In this document: positions 56,303-64,000 of the stretch, piece after piece | How the letters are laid out: each line of letters begins with the position of its first letter | How positions within the stretch are numbered: the first letter of the stretch is position 1 | Assembly (NCBI GenBank): GCA_030149205.1 | Contig: JASBSB010000003.1 | Location: forward strand, 372,001 to 436,000 | Direction: 5' to 3' | Length of the DNA: 64,000 nt | DNA from: Candidatus Heimdallarchaeota archaeon | GTDB lineage: Archaea; Asgardarchaeota; Heimdallarchaeia; Heimdallarchaeales; Kariarchaeaceae | Translations under genes and position numbers: made by a program | The notes under the pieces: model-generated | What the model was told of the DNA's origin: nothing | Seen by the model: only the letters and a program-made list of their open reading frames with translations | Database searches by the model: none

Positions 56303-56540
56303 ATGTTATAAGTTACCACTAGTTATTGAAGTTTCTTCAATTATATGGAGAAGAGATTTTTAGATTTTCGTAATAAGAAGACCAAAGTTCCTTCTTTCGA
56401 AAATGTAGAACTAAGTTTTTTTTGAAAATTATAGAAACAAAATTTGTCTATATCTCGCTCAGATATTTTGTCAAAAATTAACTTTTTCCGATGTTTAAAT
56501 ATAATGCTTTTTTATACCTAAAGTTAAAGTTATAATCAGC

Positions 56541-56602
56541 ATACACCCTAATGGTGTATAAAGGTGAGGAATCTAATACCCTTTTGGTGTTGGCACTCAC
56601 CT
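56541..56602. other. Tandem and nested inverted repeats, possible structured RNA or terminator
   Basis: Three stems are packed into 62 bases just beyond the 3' end of the minus-strand DUF3800 gene. ATACACC/GGTGTAT (56541-56547, 56553-56559) with a CTAAT loop is perfect. AGGTGAG (56562-56568) pairs perfectly with CTCACCT (56596-56602) and encloses AATACC/GGTGTT (56575-56580, 56586-56591; one wobble). Minus-strand RNA would start with the outer stem, as a strong terminator or processed RNA might. A recombination site is another reading. Confidence 0.55.
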
Positions 56603-56608
56603 AAAAAT

Positions 56609-57385
56609 TTATTCTGGAAAAAATTTCATCCCACAACCCTTTACAGAACCATATTTACATTTCACGAATGACTCTTTCATTAATTCTTCAAACAATGTCT
56701 TAATTACCTCTTCTAATTGATGTCCTGGTTTACTTGCCCTATGTGAAACATTTTCTGGTTTTTGCATATCATAATATCTTTTTGTTATAAAAGCAACAGT
56801 ATCACTCAATTGAGAGAGATTTCTAAAATGTGACTTTACGAAAATTGGGTCCTCAATTAAATATTTATTATTTTGATAGTAACTACCATCCTCATAAAAG
56901 TTTAGGATATGCCTTCTAATTTTTGAATCAAATTTCCTTTCAACCGAATCAATCATGAGAAGTCCATAATCCATTGGAAGGTTATTTTGATAATTTTTAT
57001 AATTTTCTCGATCTAAATATTTACATAAACGTTCCAAAAGAAGCCGAAAGCTCCATTCATTTATATCTGGTTTCTTGAAACTTTTATATTTTTGAAAAAC
57101 TATAGAAATTAATTCTACGCTATTTTCTATAATTATGTTTACTAAATCAGTTAATATCTTTCCTCTGTCTATGATTTCCTTAGGGCGAAATTCCTTAGAT
57201 CCATTAAAAATATCATAAGCGTGAAATTCTACTTCAGTATTCCCAAAATAATGAATCTTAAGGTTATTAATCTCGGAAGATACCTTATACCAACTATTTT
57301 CCCTAATAATTAGTGCAGATAGGATAAAATCACTTTTTTCCTTGTAATTTGGTTTACCTGACTCATCAATGTAAATAAAATACAT
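56609..57385 (-). CDS. DUF3800 protein (RNase H-like fold)
   Basis: A 258-residue protein. It starts MYFIYIDESGKPNYKEKSDF, where the IDESG motif is the hallmark of DUF3800, with the later acidic LMIDSVERKF (about 144-153) and QLSDTVAFITKRYYD (about 193-207) supplying further candidate metal ligands. This family is frequent in mobile and defence regions, and an RNase H-like nuclease activity is expected but not proved. It is highly AT-rich, flanked by AT-rich gaps and by hairpins at its 3' end, which suggests transfer. No partner gene is adjacent. Confidence 0.87.
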   Translation of the reverse strand: MYFIYIDESGKPNYKEKSDFILSALIIRENSWYKVSSEINNLKIHYFGNTEVEFHAYDIFNGSKEFRPKEIIDRGKILTDLVNIIIENSVELISIVFQKYKSFKKPDINEWSFRLLLERLCKYLDRENYKNYQNNLPMDYGLLMIDSVERKFDSKIRRHILNFYEDGSYYQNNKYLIEDPIFVKSHFRNLSQLSDTVAFITKRYYDMQKPENVSHRASKPGHQLEEVIKTLFEELMKESFVKCKYGSVKGCGMKFFPE

Positions 57386-57712
57386 CTCTAAGTAAAATTG
57401 GAATATGGATATTTAAAAATATAAATTTTCCTTACAACAATATTTAAGTGAGATTCCAATAAAAATTGTATAGTGTGTTATCGATAACAGAAAATTTAAT
57501 TTGATATCAATTTTGTCCAAATTACCTAAAATCACAATATATATCATATTAAATAATTTAGAGTTAAAATTCCATATGCATATAGCTCGCACTATACGCA
57601 AAGAATGTATGCTTTTATGAAAACACCTGGGTCATTGTCTATGAGATCAGAACACTTGCATAGGATAGAATTACTGAGTAATGTTTAATTTGGTAAAGGG
57701 ACAGGTCGTATA
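57386..57712. other. AT-rich gap between accessory genes
   Basis: A 327-base gap, strongly AT-rich, holding no gene I can support. A 62-codon minus-strand frame at 57413-57601 has unlikely composition and is not called. It carries the promoter of the DUF3800 gene on the minus strand. Confidence 0.4.
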
Positions 57713-58594
57713 CTATTGACTTAGTTTTTTGTATAGTTTTTTTAATGCTTCCTTTGCCTTTGGGCTCAGCTTATCTGGATCAAGATCTTCAATTAGGTTG
57801 TTTGATGCAAGAATCTCAAGAAAGCTATCAAGCCCGACCTCCTGAATAACCTTATCAAGCCCGATCTCCTGAATAACCTTATCAAGCCCGACCTCCTGAA
57901 TAACTCTATCAAGCCCTAATTCAGTGATGACACGGTTGATACCCAGGATGTTAACCGCCTCCTTTATACTTATTGATTCTGGATTTATTGATTTAGCCAA
58001 CTTCAACCATTCCTTATTAAATAACATATAACTCATCGGAATAATAAATCTATCGTTTTCTCGAATTGCCTTTTCCATTACTATTTTACGCTGTTTTTTT
58101 CCTCCGAACAACAGCAGCGAATTTAGTTTGCCCATGTCTTTGACAGACGAAAGTTCAATGATAACCAAATGTAAGGGGATATTAGCTTCATACACTCCTT
58201 GCTCTAGTTTTTTAAATTTTATCTGAAGTGAGTTAAGAACTTTTACAGAGCGTTTTGTTCCTAGAATCAACACACAGCTAACTTCATTTAAGAGGGGGGC
58301 CTTTTCTTTATTACTTTTTCCTCCATAGCCATGGATTCCAGATATATAGCTAAGAGCTTTGCTATATAGCATCAAGAGGTCTCCCTTTGAAAATTTATCT
58401 CGTTCACTTTTGAATTCTCCTATGACTAATTTTTTAGCATACTGAAATGGAGTTTTCTGCAATTTAGAGTTGTTGGGAATTACAAAGTCAATCCTTTGAT
58501 TTGCAGTTGGTGTGTCTGTTTCTGTGATTATAGATAATCCCATATTTCTTAAGAGGTATTGAAGAATATTTTTGAAGTTTCCATCAAATGCCAC
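57713..58594 (-). CDS. Rpn/PD-(D/E)XK nuclease-like protein with C-terminal 9-residue repeats
   Basis: A 293-residue protein. The N-terminal half has NQRIDFVIPN (about 29-38) and LVIGEFKSERDKFSKGD (about 51-67). The D and E-x-K spacing fits a PD-(D/E)XK nuclease core like that of Rpn-family transposase-related nucleases. The C-terminal part has five degenerate nonapeptides of the form LGLDKVIQE (about 216-260), as also found near the end of Rpn-like proteins. Two helices close the protein (SPKAKEALKKLYKKLS). It lies 30 bases downstream of the S9 peptidase gene on the same strand, with DUF3800 beyond, so it may be part of an accessory patch. Confidence 0.78.
   Translation of the reverse strand: MAFDGNFKNILQYLLRNMGLSIITETDTPTANQRIDFVIPNNSKLQKTPFQYAKKLVIGEFKSERDKFSKGDLLMLYSKALSYISGIHGYGGKSNKEKAPLLNEVSCVLILGTKRSVKVLNSLQIKFKKLEQGVYEANIPLHLVIIELSSVKDMGKLNSLLLFGGKKQRKIVMEKAIRENDRFIIPMSYMLFNKEWLKLAKSINPESISIKEAVNILGINRVITELGLDRVIQEVGLDKVIQEIGLDKVIQEVGLDSFLEILASNNLIEDLDPDKLSPKAKEALKKLYKKLSQ
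57826..57918. repeat. 27-base tandem repeat coding for nonapeptides
   Basis: Three copies of a 27-base unit that begins TATCAAGCCCGA lie at 57826, 57853 and 57880, followed by a partial fourth at 57907. Only a single base differs among the first three. The unit is in frame and encodes the VIQE(V/I)GLDK repeat of the surrounding gene, so copy number can change without a frameshift. Confidence 0.92.
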
Positions 58595-58624
58595 AAATAA
58601 AGATTGTTAAGGGTAATTAAATAC

Positions 58625-60748
58625 TTATGTGCCAAAAAACGAAGATTCTAATAGACCACCGCCCAACTGATAGTGACTTATCCATTCGAAATTTTGTGCG
58701 AGAATTGCAAGATTTTCCTTCGGTTTGTTAATTCCATGAGGGAATCCATTAAACACAAAAAGATGGGTTGGAACACCTTTATCCTTTAAACCCCTGTACA
58801 ACTCTGTTGCGTTCACAGGTGGTACTCGTTTGTCGAATTCTCCGATTTGAATAAGTGCTGGTGTGTTTGCCTGATTAATCTTACTCATCGGTGAAGTTTT
58901 GTTATATATATCCCGATTTTTAAACGGGTTCGAAGAAAGATAATCTCTAGTAAACTCCCTGATGTCTGTTGTAATGTAATAACTGTACCAATCACTGATA
59001 CCAGCACCAACACTGACAGCTCTAAAACGGTTTGAATGGGTTGCTGCCATTGCTGAAATATATCCACCCTGAGACCACCCCACACAACTTACATTGTTCT
59101 CATCAATGATTCCCAGATTATTTAAATGATCAATACAACCTTCAATATCCCATAGATCCCCTATACCTAGGTTATTTACATTTAGTTCAAGAAATTCCTG
59201 ACCTCTGCCTATGCTTCCTCTGTAATTGGGTTCAACAACAATCATCCCTTGTGATACTAATGCAGAGATTGGGTAGTACTTCGTTGCCACTCTGGAAAAA
59301 GGGGACTCATAGGAGACCCAAGAAGGCCCACCATGGACAACAAAAACTAGTGGTAGCTTAGAATTATTAGGGGTGTCATTAAGATTGGCTGGCGAATGAA
59401 GCACCCCTTCAATTTTTGTACCATCTCTACTTTCCCAACTAATTGTTTCAATCGAATGAGATGAGATTTTCTCAATTTCTCCTTTAATACTTGTGATGAT
59501 AGATGTGCTTCCATCCTGAGACCGAAGTACCAGTTGATTGGGCCTCTCTCTGTGCATGCCAAGTATTACCAGATCTCCCTGCTTGTTTCCAGAAATGAAA
59601 GCACCATGAAATTCTTCTGGGAGAATAACTTTTGAGAATACCCCGGAGCTATTCAGTTTTTTGATTTTACCTCGAGTACCCTCAAAACACCCAAAATAGT
59701 CCCCTGACTCTGAGTTGACAAATCCCATAATTGATCTATTCAAACCATTCGAGACAATTTCAAGTTCAGTATTCCCAAAACCTCGATTCTTGACAATACT
59801 TTCGACAGAAGTTTTCACAATGTCCTCGAGAGTATAAAACTTTTGATCTCGAAGTTTTAATCTAAACAACACGAAATTTTCAGAAAAATCAAAATCCATG
59901 ATTGCTGCTCCCGGGGGTGTATCTAATATGTTAGGTTTTGAGCTTACCAACCCAAATTTATTGTCGTTTTTATCTTTGTGATTAGTCTCTGAAGAGTCGT
60001 CAACTGGTTCTCGCTGAAAAGTGTCAATAAACTCTTTCAACTCCTTTTTGGGGTTAACAGACATTGAATAGGATTGTTTTTGTTTCATAAAAACCAAGTC
60101 ACCTTTTGGTGTTCCAGTAAATATAAGCAAATTATTTGCAGGTGAATAAGCTAAATTTGATATAGAGAGTGGATCCTCTAATTTTGCTGTAAGACTCAAT
60201 TTTGGGGTAGGTTTGTTTTTCAGCTCTTTCACTGGGGATTTGTCAGAAAGACTCTTGTATTCAATCAGTTGAGTGACATCAGAATAAAATAGTGTGTCGG
60301 ATGGCCTTTCTTCCTCAACATGAGTGAATTCTCCAAATTTTTCAGTTCTGGATTTTTTATTAAATTTTGTTAGATCACTTGTTTTGTAGAATAAATGGTT
60401 GTTTGAAACCCAAAAACTTTGAATCCCATTTTCTTCATTAGTGAGTTGTACTGGTTCCCCTCGAAGAGCTTGAATGACCCACAACTGATTGTTCTTGTTA
60501 GCATCTGGTTTTAACAGGAGTAAATCGTTAATATCAATCCAGTTAAAATCTATAATATCTCCAGAATGTGTGAGTTTGTAGGTATTACCTGAATTCTTTT
60601 CGTAAAGGTAACAGTCTGAATCATATTTATTATCCTTCCAATTAGCCTCTTCAAGTGTGTAGGCTATCAAACCACCAGTTTCGTTGATCTTATATTTTGA
60701 AATATTAGGTATTTCTATTAGGTTTTTAAACTCTTCAAATTTATCCAT
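58625..60748 (-). CDS. S9 family prolyl oligopeptidase/acylaminoacyl peptidase
   Basis: A 707-residue cytoplasmic serine peptidase. An N-terminal beta-propeller (about 1-430) is followed by an alpha/beta hydrolase. Catalytic residues are visible: serine in GWSQGGYIS (near 557), aspartate in IGEFDKRVPP (near 636) and histidine in FNGFPHGIN (near 669). HGGPSWVSYESPF near 475 forms the oxyanion region. It probably cleaves short peptides or acylated N-termini. A polar insert rich in Lys/Asp occurs near 240-262. No signal peptide. It is divergent from the dioxygenase gene. Confidence 0.94.
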   Translation of the reverse strand: MDKFEEFKNLIEIPNISKYKINETGGLIAYTLEEANWKDNKYDSDCYLYEKNSGNTYKLTHSGDIIDFNWIDINDLLLLKPDANKNNQLWVIQALRGEPVQLTNEENGIQSFWVSNNHLFYKTSDLTKFNKKSRTEKFGEFTHVEEERPSDTLFYSDVTQLIEYKSLSDKSPVKELKNKPTPKLSLTAKLEDPLSISNLAYSPANNLLIFTGTPKGDLVFMKQKQSYSMSVNPKKELKEFIDTFQREPVDDSSETNHKDKNDNKFGLVSSKPNILDTPPGAAIMDFDFSENFVLFRLKLRDQKFYTLEDIVKTSVESIVKNRGFGNTELEIVSNGLNRSIMGFVNSESGDYFGCFEGTRGKIKKLNSSGVFSKVILPEEFHGAFISGNKQGDLVILGMHRERPNQLVLRSQDGSTSIITSIKGEIEKISSHSIETISWESRDGTKIEGVLHSPANLNDTPNNSKLPLVFVVHGGPSWVSYESPFSRVATKYYPISALVSQGMIVVEPNYRGSIGRGQEFLELNVNNLGIGDLWDIEGCIDHLNNLGIIDENNVSCVGWSQGGYISAMAATHSNRFRAVSVGAGISDWYSYYITTDIREFTRDYLSSNPFKNRDIYNKTSPMSKINQANTPALIQIGEFDKRVPPVNATELYRGLKDKGVPTHLFVFNGFPHGINKPKENLAILAQNFEWISHYQLGGGLLESSFFGT

Positions 60749-60968
60749 TTCATAGTTTTGACCATCACTAAATTATAAATAATTATTGAGGGAGATACAT
60801 TTCGAATTACAAAAATCAATTTCAGTAGGAGGAATAATTAAAACATAACTATCGAACATTTTTATCTCCTTTGTTAAAATTGATTCTGCATCATTCAGAT
60901 GCAATCAGAGTTTTGGAGACCTTACTGCTAATATTTAAAATTTAGATTTCATACCCCTTGTCACAAAG

Positions 60969-60978
60969 TGTTTATACA
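60969..60978 (+). promoter_or_regulatory. TATA box deciding the start of the LigB-type gene
   Basis: TGTTTATACA is centred about 25 bases before the ATG at 60998. Transcription should begin at or just before that ATG, so the frame upstream to 60968 would lie inside the promoter and is not used. Confidence 0.5.
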
Positions 60979-60997
60979 AGAATGTTGTATTATTGGT

Positions 60998-61807
60998 ATG
61001 GTAAGTCCTGCTCTGTATCTGGGCCATGGTAGCCCGACTAATGCCCTAGATAAGGGAAAATACAGCAAACAGCTTCTCAGCTTTGGAAAGTCCACTGAGG
61101 TACCCCAAGCCATCATTGCATTATCTGCACATTGGGAAAGGCACATTCCAATGTTCGTTACCAGTGGGTATGACCCAGGAATCATCTATGATTTTTATGG
61201 TTTTCCAGATGTATTATACAATATCAAATATGAGTATAGAGGAGACCCACGACTGGCAAAGCTGGTAGCTCAAGAATTAACAACGAATGGTTTTGAGACC
61301 CACCTTAACTCAACAAGAGGTATTGATCATGGTGTTTGGGTTCCATTGATGAAGATGTATCCGGAGGCGGATGTCCCCATCATTCAACTTTCAATTCCAC
61401 TCCCCAATACACCAAACGAGTTGTTTAAGATAGGTGAGTTACTAAGTAAATTTCGATATGACGATGTGATGCTTGTTGGAAGTGGCAATCTAGTACACAA
61501 TATTCCTCATGCTCTAACTCAGATACAAATGGGGAAAACATCGCTAGATTTTACAAGTAAGAATGAGGAGTGGGCTGTTGAGAGCGACAGATGGATCAAG
61601 GAAAAATTGGAGAGCAGAAAGGTAACAGAACTTCTAGATTCACCTCACAAGCTCCCCCACTATAAAATGGCTGCACCTACCTCTGAGCATTATGACCCCT
61701 TGTATTTTGTTCTAGGGGCAACTAAAGATAATGAAGAGTATAAACAAATATTTGAAGGATTTCAGGCCAGAAGCTTTTCCATGAGATGTTTTGCAACTGA
61801 ATCCTGA
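60998..61807 (+). CDS. LigB/DODA-type extradiol dioxygenase
   Basis: A 269-residue enzyme from the ATG at 60998. The frame is open for ten more codons but the TATA box lies there. LYLGHGSPTNAL (6-17) provides the first metal histidine, LSAHWER the second, and IDHGVWVPL and GSGNLVHNIP further histidines; together they form the active site of the YgiD/DODA-like class III dioxygenases that open catechol rings. In other lineages these act on L-DOPA or unknown catechols, with zinc or iron. The substrate here is unknown. It is monocistronic. Confidence 0.9.
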   Translation: MVSPALYLGHGSPTNALDKGKYSKQLLSFGKSTEVPQAIIALSAHWERHIPMFVTSGYDPGIIYDFYGFPDVLYNIKYEYRGDPRLAKLVAQELTTNGFETHLNSTRGIDHGVWVPLMKMYPEADVPIIQLSIPLPNTPNELFKIGELLSKFRYDDVMLVGSGNLVHNIPHALTQIQMGKTSLDFTSKNEEWAVESDRWIKEKLESRKVTELLDSPHKLPHYKMAAPTSEHYDPLYFVLGATKDNEEYKQIFEGFQARSFSMRCFATES

Positions 61808-61970
61808 TTCCAACTATTTCGTGTTGGTAACAATTTATTTGAGAAAATTATTTTAAGAAAATTTATTCCCCTGAGATGTTGTGGAAATTCATTTGATAAT
61901 TGATTTTAACTAAAAAAATCTTAATAGATACAAAGTCATTTGGATGTGGAATTAGATTTAATTTTTTTCT

Positions 61971-64000
61971 CTAAAATTTAGGTTTCCAAAATTTGAGCCT
62001 CAAAGCAGATAAAACAACTGAAATTGAGCTAAATGCCATAGCTGCGCCTGCAAAAACTGGATTTAACAACAACCCAAAGGGATAAAGAACTCCCGCTGCA
62101 ATAGGAATTCCAATAATGTTGTAAATATACGCCCAAAAGAGATTTTGTTTGATGTTAGATATGGTTCCCTTGGAGAGTTCAATAGCGGTAATTATACCTT
62201 TAAGGTCACCTCCAATTAATACAATATCTGCTGATTCTATGGCCACATCTGTTCCTGTTCCTATAGCTAATCCAACATCTGCTTGGGCTAAGGCAGGTGC
62301 ATCGTTTATTCCGTCACCAACCATACCAGTTACCACTCCATCCTTTTGGAGTTCCATGACAATGTTTGCTTTGTCCCCAGGTAAAACCTCTGCATAATAT
62401 TTTTCTATGCCAACTTGAGATGCAATTGCTTTAGCAGTAAGGTTGTTATCACCAGTGATCATAACTGGAGTCACCCCCATTTTCTTGACCTTTTGAACAA
62501 ACCATACTGCGTTATCCTTAATTGTATCTGTTACTGCAATTATAGCAGCTAAAGTTCCATCATAGGCAATTAGCATTGGAGTTTTTCCCTCTGTTGCCAG
62601 TTTATCCATAGATGACTTAGCTGTGGTGGTTTCGATGTTATTCTCTTTCATCAGTTTTTCATTGCCGATAAGAAGAACCTTACCTTTTATTGTTGAGATT
62701 ACCCCTTTACCTTTTATTGCATCAAAATCTTCAGGGTCAATGATCTCAAGATCTCGTGATTTTGCCTCTTGCACAATTGCCAAAGCCAAAGGATGTTCAG
62801 ATTTATTTTCAACGCTAGCAACAATTTGTAAAAGGTCATTTTCAGAAATGCTCTCAGTTAATAGCTGAAAGTCTGTCACCGAAGGCTTACCAACTGTAAT
62901 TGTCCCAGTTTTATCCAATGCTAGATTTTTCATTCTTTTGGTTACTTCAAGTGATTCAGCCCCTTTAATCAGAATCCCATTTTCTGCACCTTTACCACTT
63001 GCAACCATAATTGAAGTAGGTGTTGCTAGTCCCAATGCACATGGACATGCAATGATAAGCACTCCAATACTGTTTAAAAGAGCAAGCTGAGGATTTCCTA
63101 AAACTGAATACCAGATGACAAAAGTCAGGATGGCAATATCAATAACTATGGGAACAAACCATGAGGTTACCTTATCAACAATTTTTTGGATTGGTGCTTT
63201 TGATGTTTGAGCATCCTGAACCATTTTGACAATTTGTGAAAGGAGTGTATCGTTTCCCAATTTTGTAGCTCTGAATTTGAATGTTCCTGTTTGATTAACA
63301 GTCGCTCCAATGACATCATCGTCAATGGTCTTAGAAACTGGTATGCTTTCTCCAGTCACCATAGATTCGTCAATTGTTGAAATGCCCTCTATAATTATTC
63401 CATCAGTTGGAATCTTCTCTCCAGGTCTAACAATAATAATGTCATTCAAAACTAGGTCTTCAATTCCAATTTCAAGTTCTTCACCATTTCGCTCCACTCT
63501 GGCAGTTTTAGCTTGAAGCTTTAACAATGCCTCAATCGCACTTCCTGTCTCAGCTTTAGCCTTAGCTTCAAAATATCTTCCAAGTAAGATCAAGGCTATG
63601 ACAATGGCTGTCACATCAAAATAATATTCACCTGTTATTCCTAGATTCGGAAAAAACTCCTCTGCTCCTACCACGACAGCAGAATACCAGTATGCAAAGG
63701 TAGTTCCCAGTGACACTAAGCTATCCATGTTTGCAGACCTGTTTTTTAGAGCATACAATCCAGTCACATGAAAGTCTTTACCTGGCCAAAAATAGATTAT
63801 CGATGCAATTATCCAAAAGGAGATTGGATGACCTAATGAATTCGCATACCAAGAGGGATAGGAAAACCCAATTAACTTTTCAAACATATCAATTGCCAAG
63901 GGAATAGAGAGTATTAGGGAAATTGTGGTAATTTTCTTGATATGGTTAAGCTCTTTGGTTCTTATCTCTTCTTCAGTTACTGCACCTTCGCCCGTCGTTG
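61971..64000 (-). CDS. copA: Copper-transporting P-type ATPase, N-terminus beyond window
   Basis: A P1B-type ATPase of at least 676 residues whose frame is open through the window edge, so the N-terminal metal-binding region is missing. Motifs seen are [11 protein letters not shown] (actuator), the metal-binding [12 protein letters not shown] in the membrane, [12 protein letters not shown] (phosphorylated Asp), [10 protein letters not shown] and [16 protein letters not shown]. Late membrane helices contain [11 protein letters not shown] and MAFSSISVV, the tyrosine-asparagine and Met-x-x-Ser-Ser elements of Cu(I)-selective P1B-1 pumps. It exports Cu+ from the cytoplasm. An internal TTG at 63899 is not a likely start because the coding sequence continues upstream. 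Confidence 0.95.
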   Translation of the reverse strand, partial: TTGEGAVTEEEIRTKELNHIKKITTISLILSIPLAIDMFEKLIGFSYPSWYANSLGHPISFWIIASIIYFWPGKDFHVTGLYALKNRSANMDSLVSLGTTFAYWYSAVVVGAEEFFPNLGITGEYYFDVTAIVIALILLGRYFEAKAKAETGSAIEALLKLQAKTARVERNGEELEIGIEDLVLNDIIIVRPGEKIPTDGIIIEGISTIDESMVTGESIPVSKTIDDDVIGATVNQTGTFKFRATKLGNDTLLSQIVKMVQDAQTSKAPIQKIVDKVTSWFVPIVIDIAILTFVIWYSVLGNPQLALLNSIGVLIIACPCALGLATPTSIMVASGKGAENGILIKGAESLEVTKRMKNLALDKTGTITVGKPSVTDFQLLTESISENDLLQIVASVENKSEHPLALAIVQEAKSRDLEIIDPEDFDAIKGKGVISTIKGKVLLIGNEKLMKENNIETTTAKSSMDKLATEGKTPMLIAYDGTLAAIIAVTDTIKDNAVWFVQKVKKMGVTPVMITGDNNLTAKAIASQVGIEKYYAEVLPGDKANIVMELQKDGVVTGMVGDGINDAPALAQADVGLAIGTGTDVAIESADIVLIGGDLKGIITAIELSKGTISNIKQNLFWAYIYNIIGIPIAAGVLYPFGLLLNPVFAGAAMAFSSISVVLSALRLKFWKPKF

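Noticed and set aside
57826..57918. CRISPR-like array
   Set aside because: The 27-base units are contiguous, with no spacers, and encode an in-frame peptide repeat, so this is a coding tandem repeat.
1..64000. tRNA or rRNA genes
   Set aside because: Reading the gaps, I found no convincing T-loop/anticodon arrangement or rRNA-like sequence. A tRNAscan-SE run would be needed to exclude a tRNA with an intron.

Overview
The window is 64 kb of AT-rich, densely coding archaeal chromosome. Clear archaeal markers are a ribosomal protein S8e, SRP19 and Gar1 operon, and a TATA-box/leaderless promoter style for first genes combined with Shine-Dalgarno-like sites inside operons. Several genes have a eukaryote-like or Asgard-like flavour: a longin-like domain protein beside a MinD-type ATPase, a giant superfamily 1 helicase with a TPR-like solenoid reminiscent of TRANK1, and a surface protein ending in a PGFE/transmembrane/KKK tail. 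I infer an Asgard archaeon, perhaps of the Heimdallarchaeia. That placement is inference; no rRNA or tRNA gene was recognised to test it.

Layout. 1-2.3 kb: a minus-strand cluster with a NapH-like polyferredoxin and two small membrane proteins, then a small winged-helix protein. 2.4-9 kb: a rifampicin-phosphotransferase-like dikinase, a surface glycoprotein candidate, an ACT-domain protein and lipoyl synthase. 9.1-12.9 kb: a four-gene plus-strand run of unknown proteins that ends in a divergent primase-fold (AEP) protein. 13.6-18.6 kb: the RelE-fold/helicase/TPR giant. 18.7-23.5 kb: cysS, a GNAT acetyltransferase, a zinc-ribbon membrane protein and a GrpB family protein. 23.7-32.6 kb: a heterodimeric ABC exporter followed by a rearranged zone holding a 5'-truncated copy of the ABC gene, a broken and an intact copy of an acetyltransferase, and two orphan membrane proteins at the breakpoints. 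32.7-40 kb: an S10 carboxypeptidase, a GT2 glycosyltransferase, an overlapping SDR/QueA-like pair divergent from a SufR-like regulator with a perfect inverted repeat between them, and an MFS transporter.

40.1-44.9 kb: a four-gene operon of a von Willebrand A protein, a protein kinase, a PP2C phosphatase and a zinc-ribbon protein. It resembles the bacterial TerY-phosphorylation triad and is the best candidate here for an undescribed system. 45-52 kb: a double-GNAT protein, a zinc-type dehydrogenase, the Gar1/SRP19/S8e operon, two small membrane proteins (one with a frameshift), a very AT-rich 0.5 kb gap and a membrane pyrophosphatase. 52.3-56.3 kb: the MinD-like ATPase with the longin/winged-helix protein, an orphan IorB-like oxidoreductase subunit and a small internally duplicated protein. 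56.3-58.6 kb: an AT-rich accessory patch with nested hairpins, a DUF3800 protein and an Rpn-like nuclease with 9-residue repeats. 58.6-64 kb: an S9 peptidase, a LigB-type dioxygenase and a copper P-type ATPase that runs off the window.

Two functional themes recur: phospho-signalling or defence-like cassettes (the vWA/kinase/PP2C operon, the helicase giant, DUF3800 and the Rpn-like nuclease), and membrane transport and energetics (ABC pair, MFS, pyrophosphatase, CopA, polyferredoxin). No transposase, CRISPR array, tRNA or rRNA gene was recognised.
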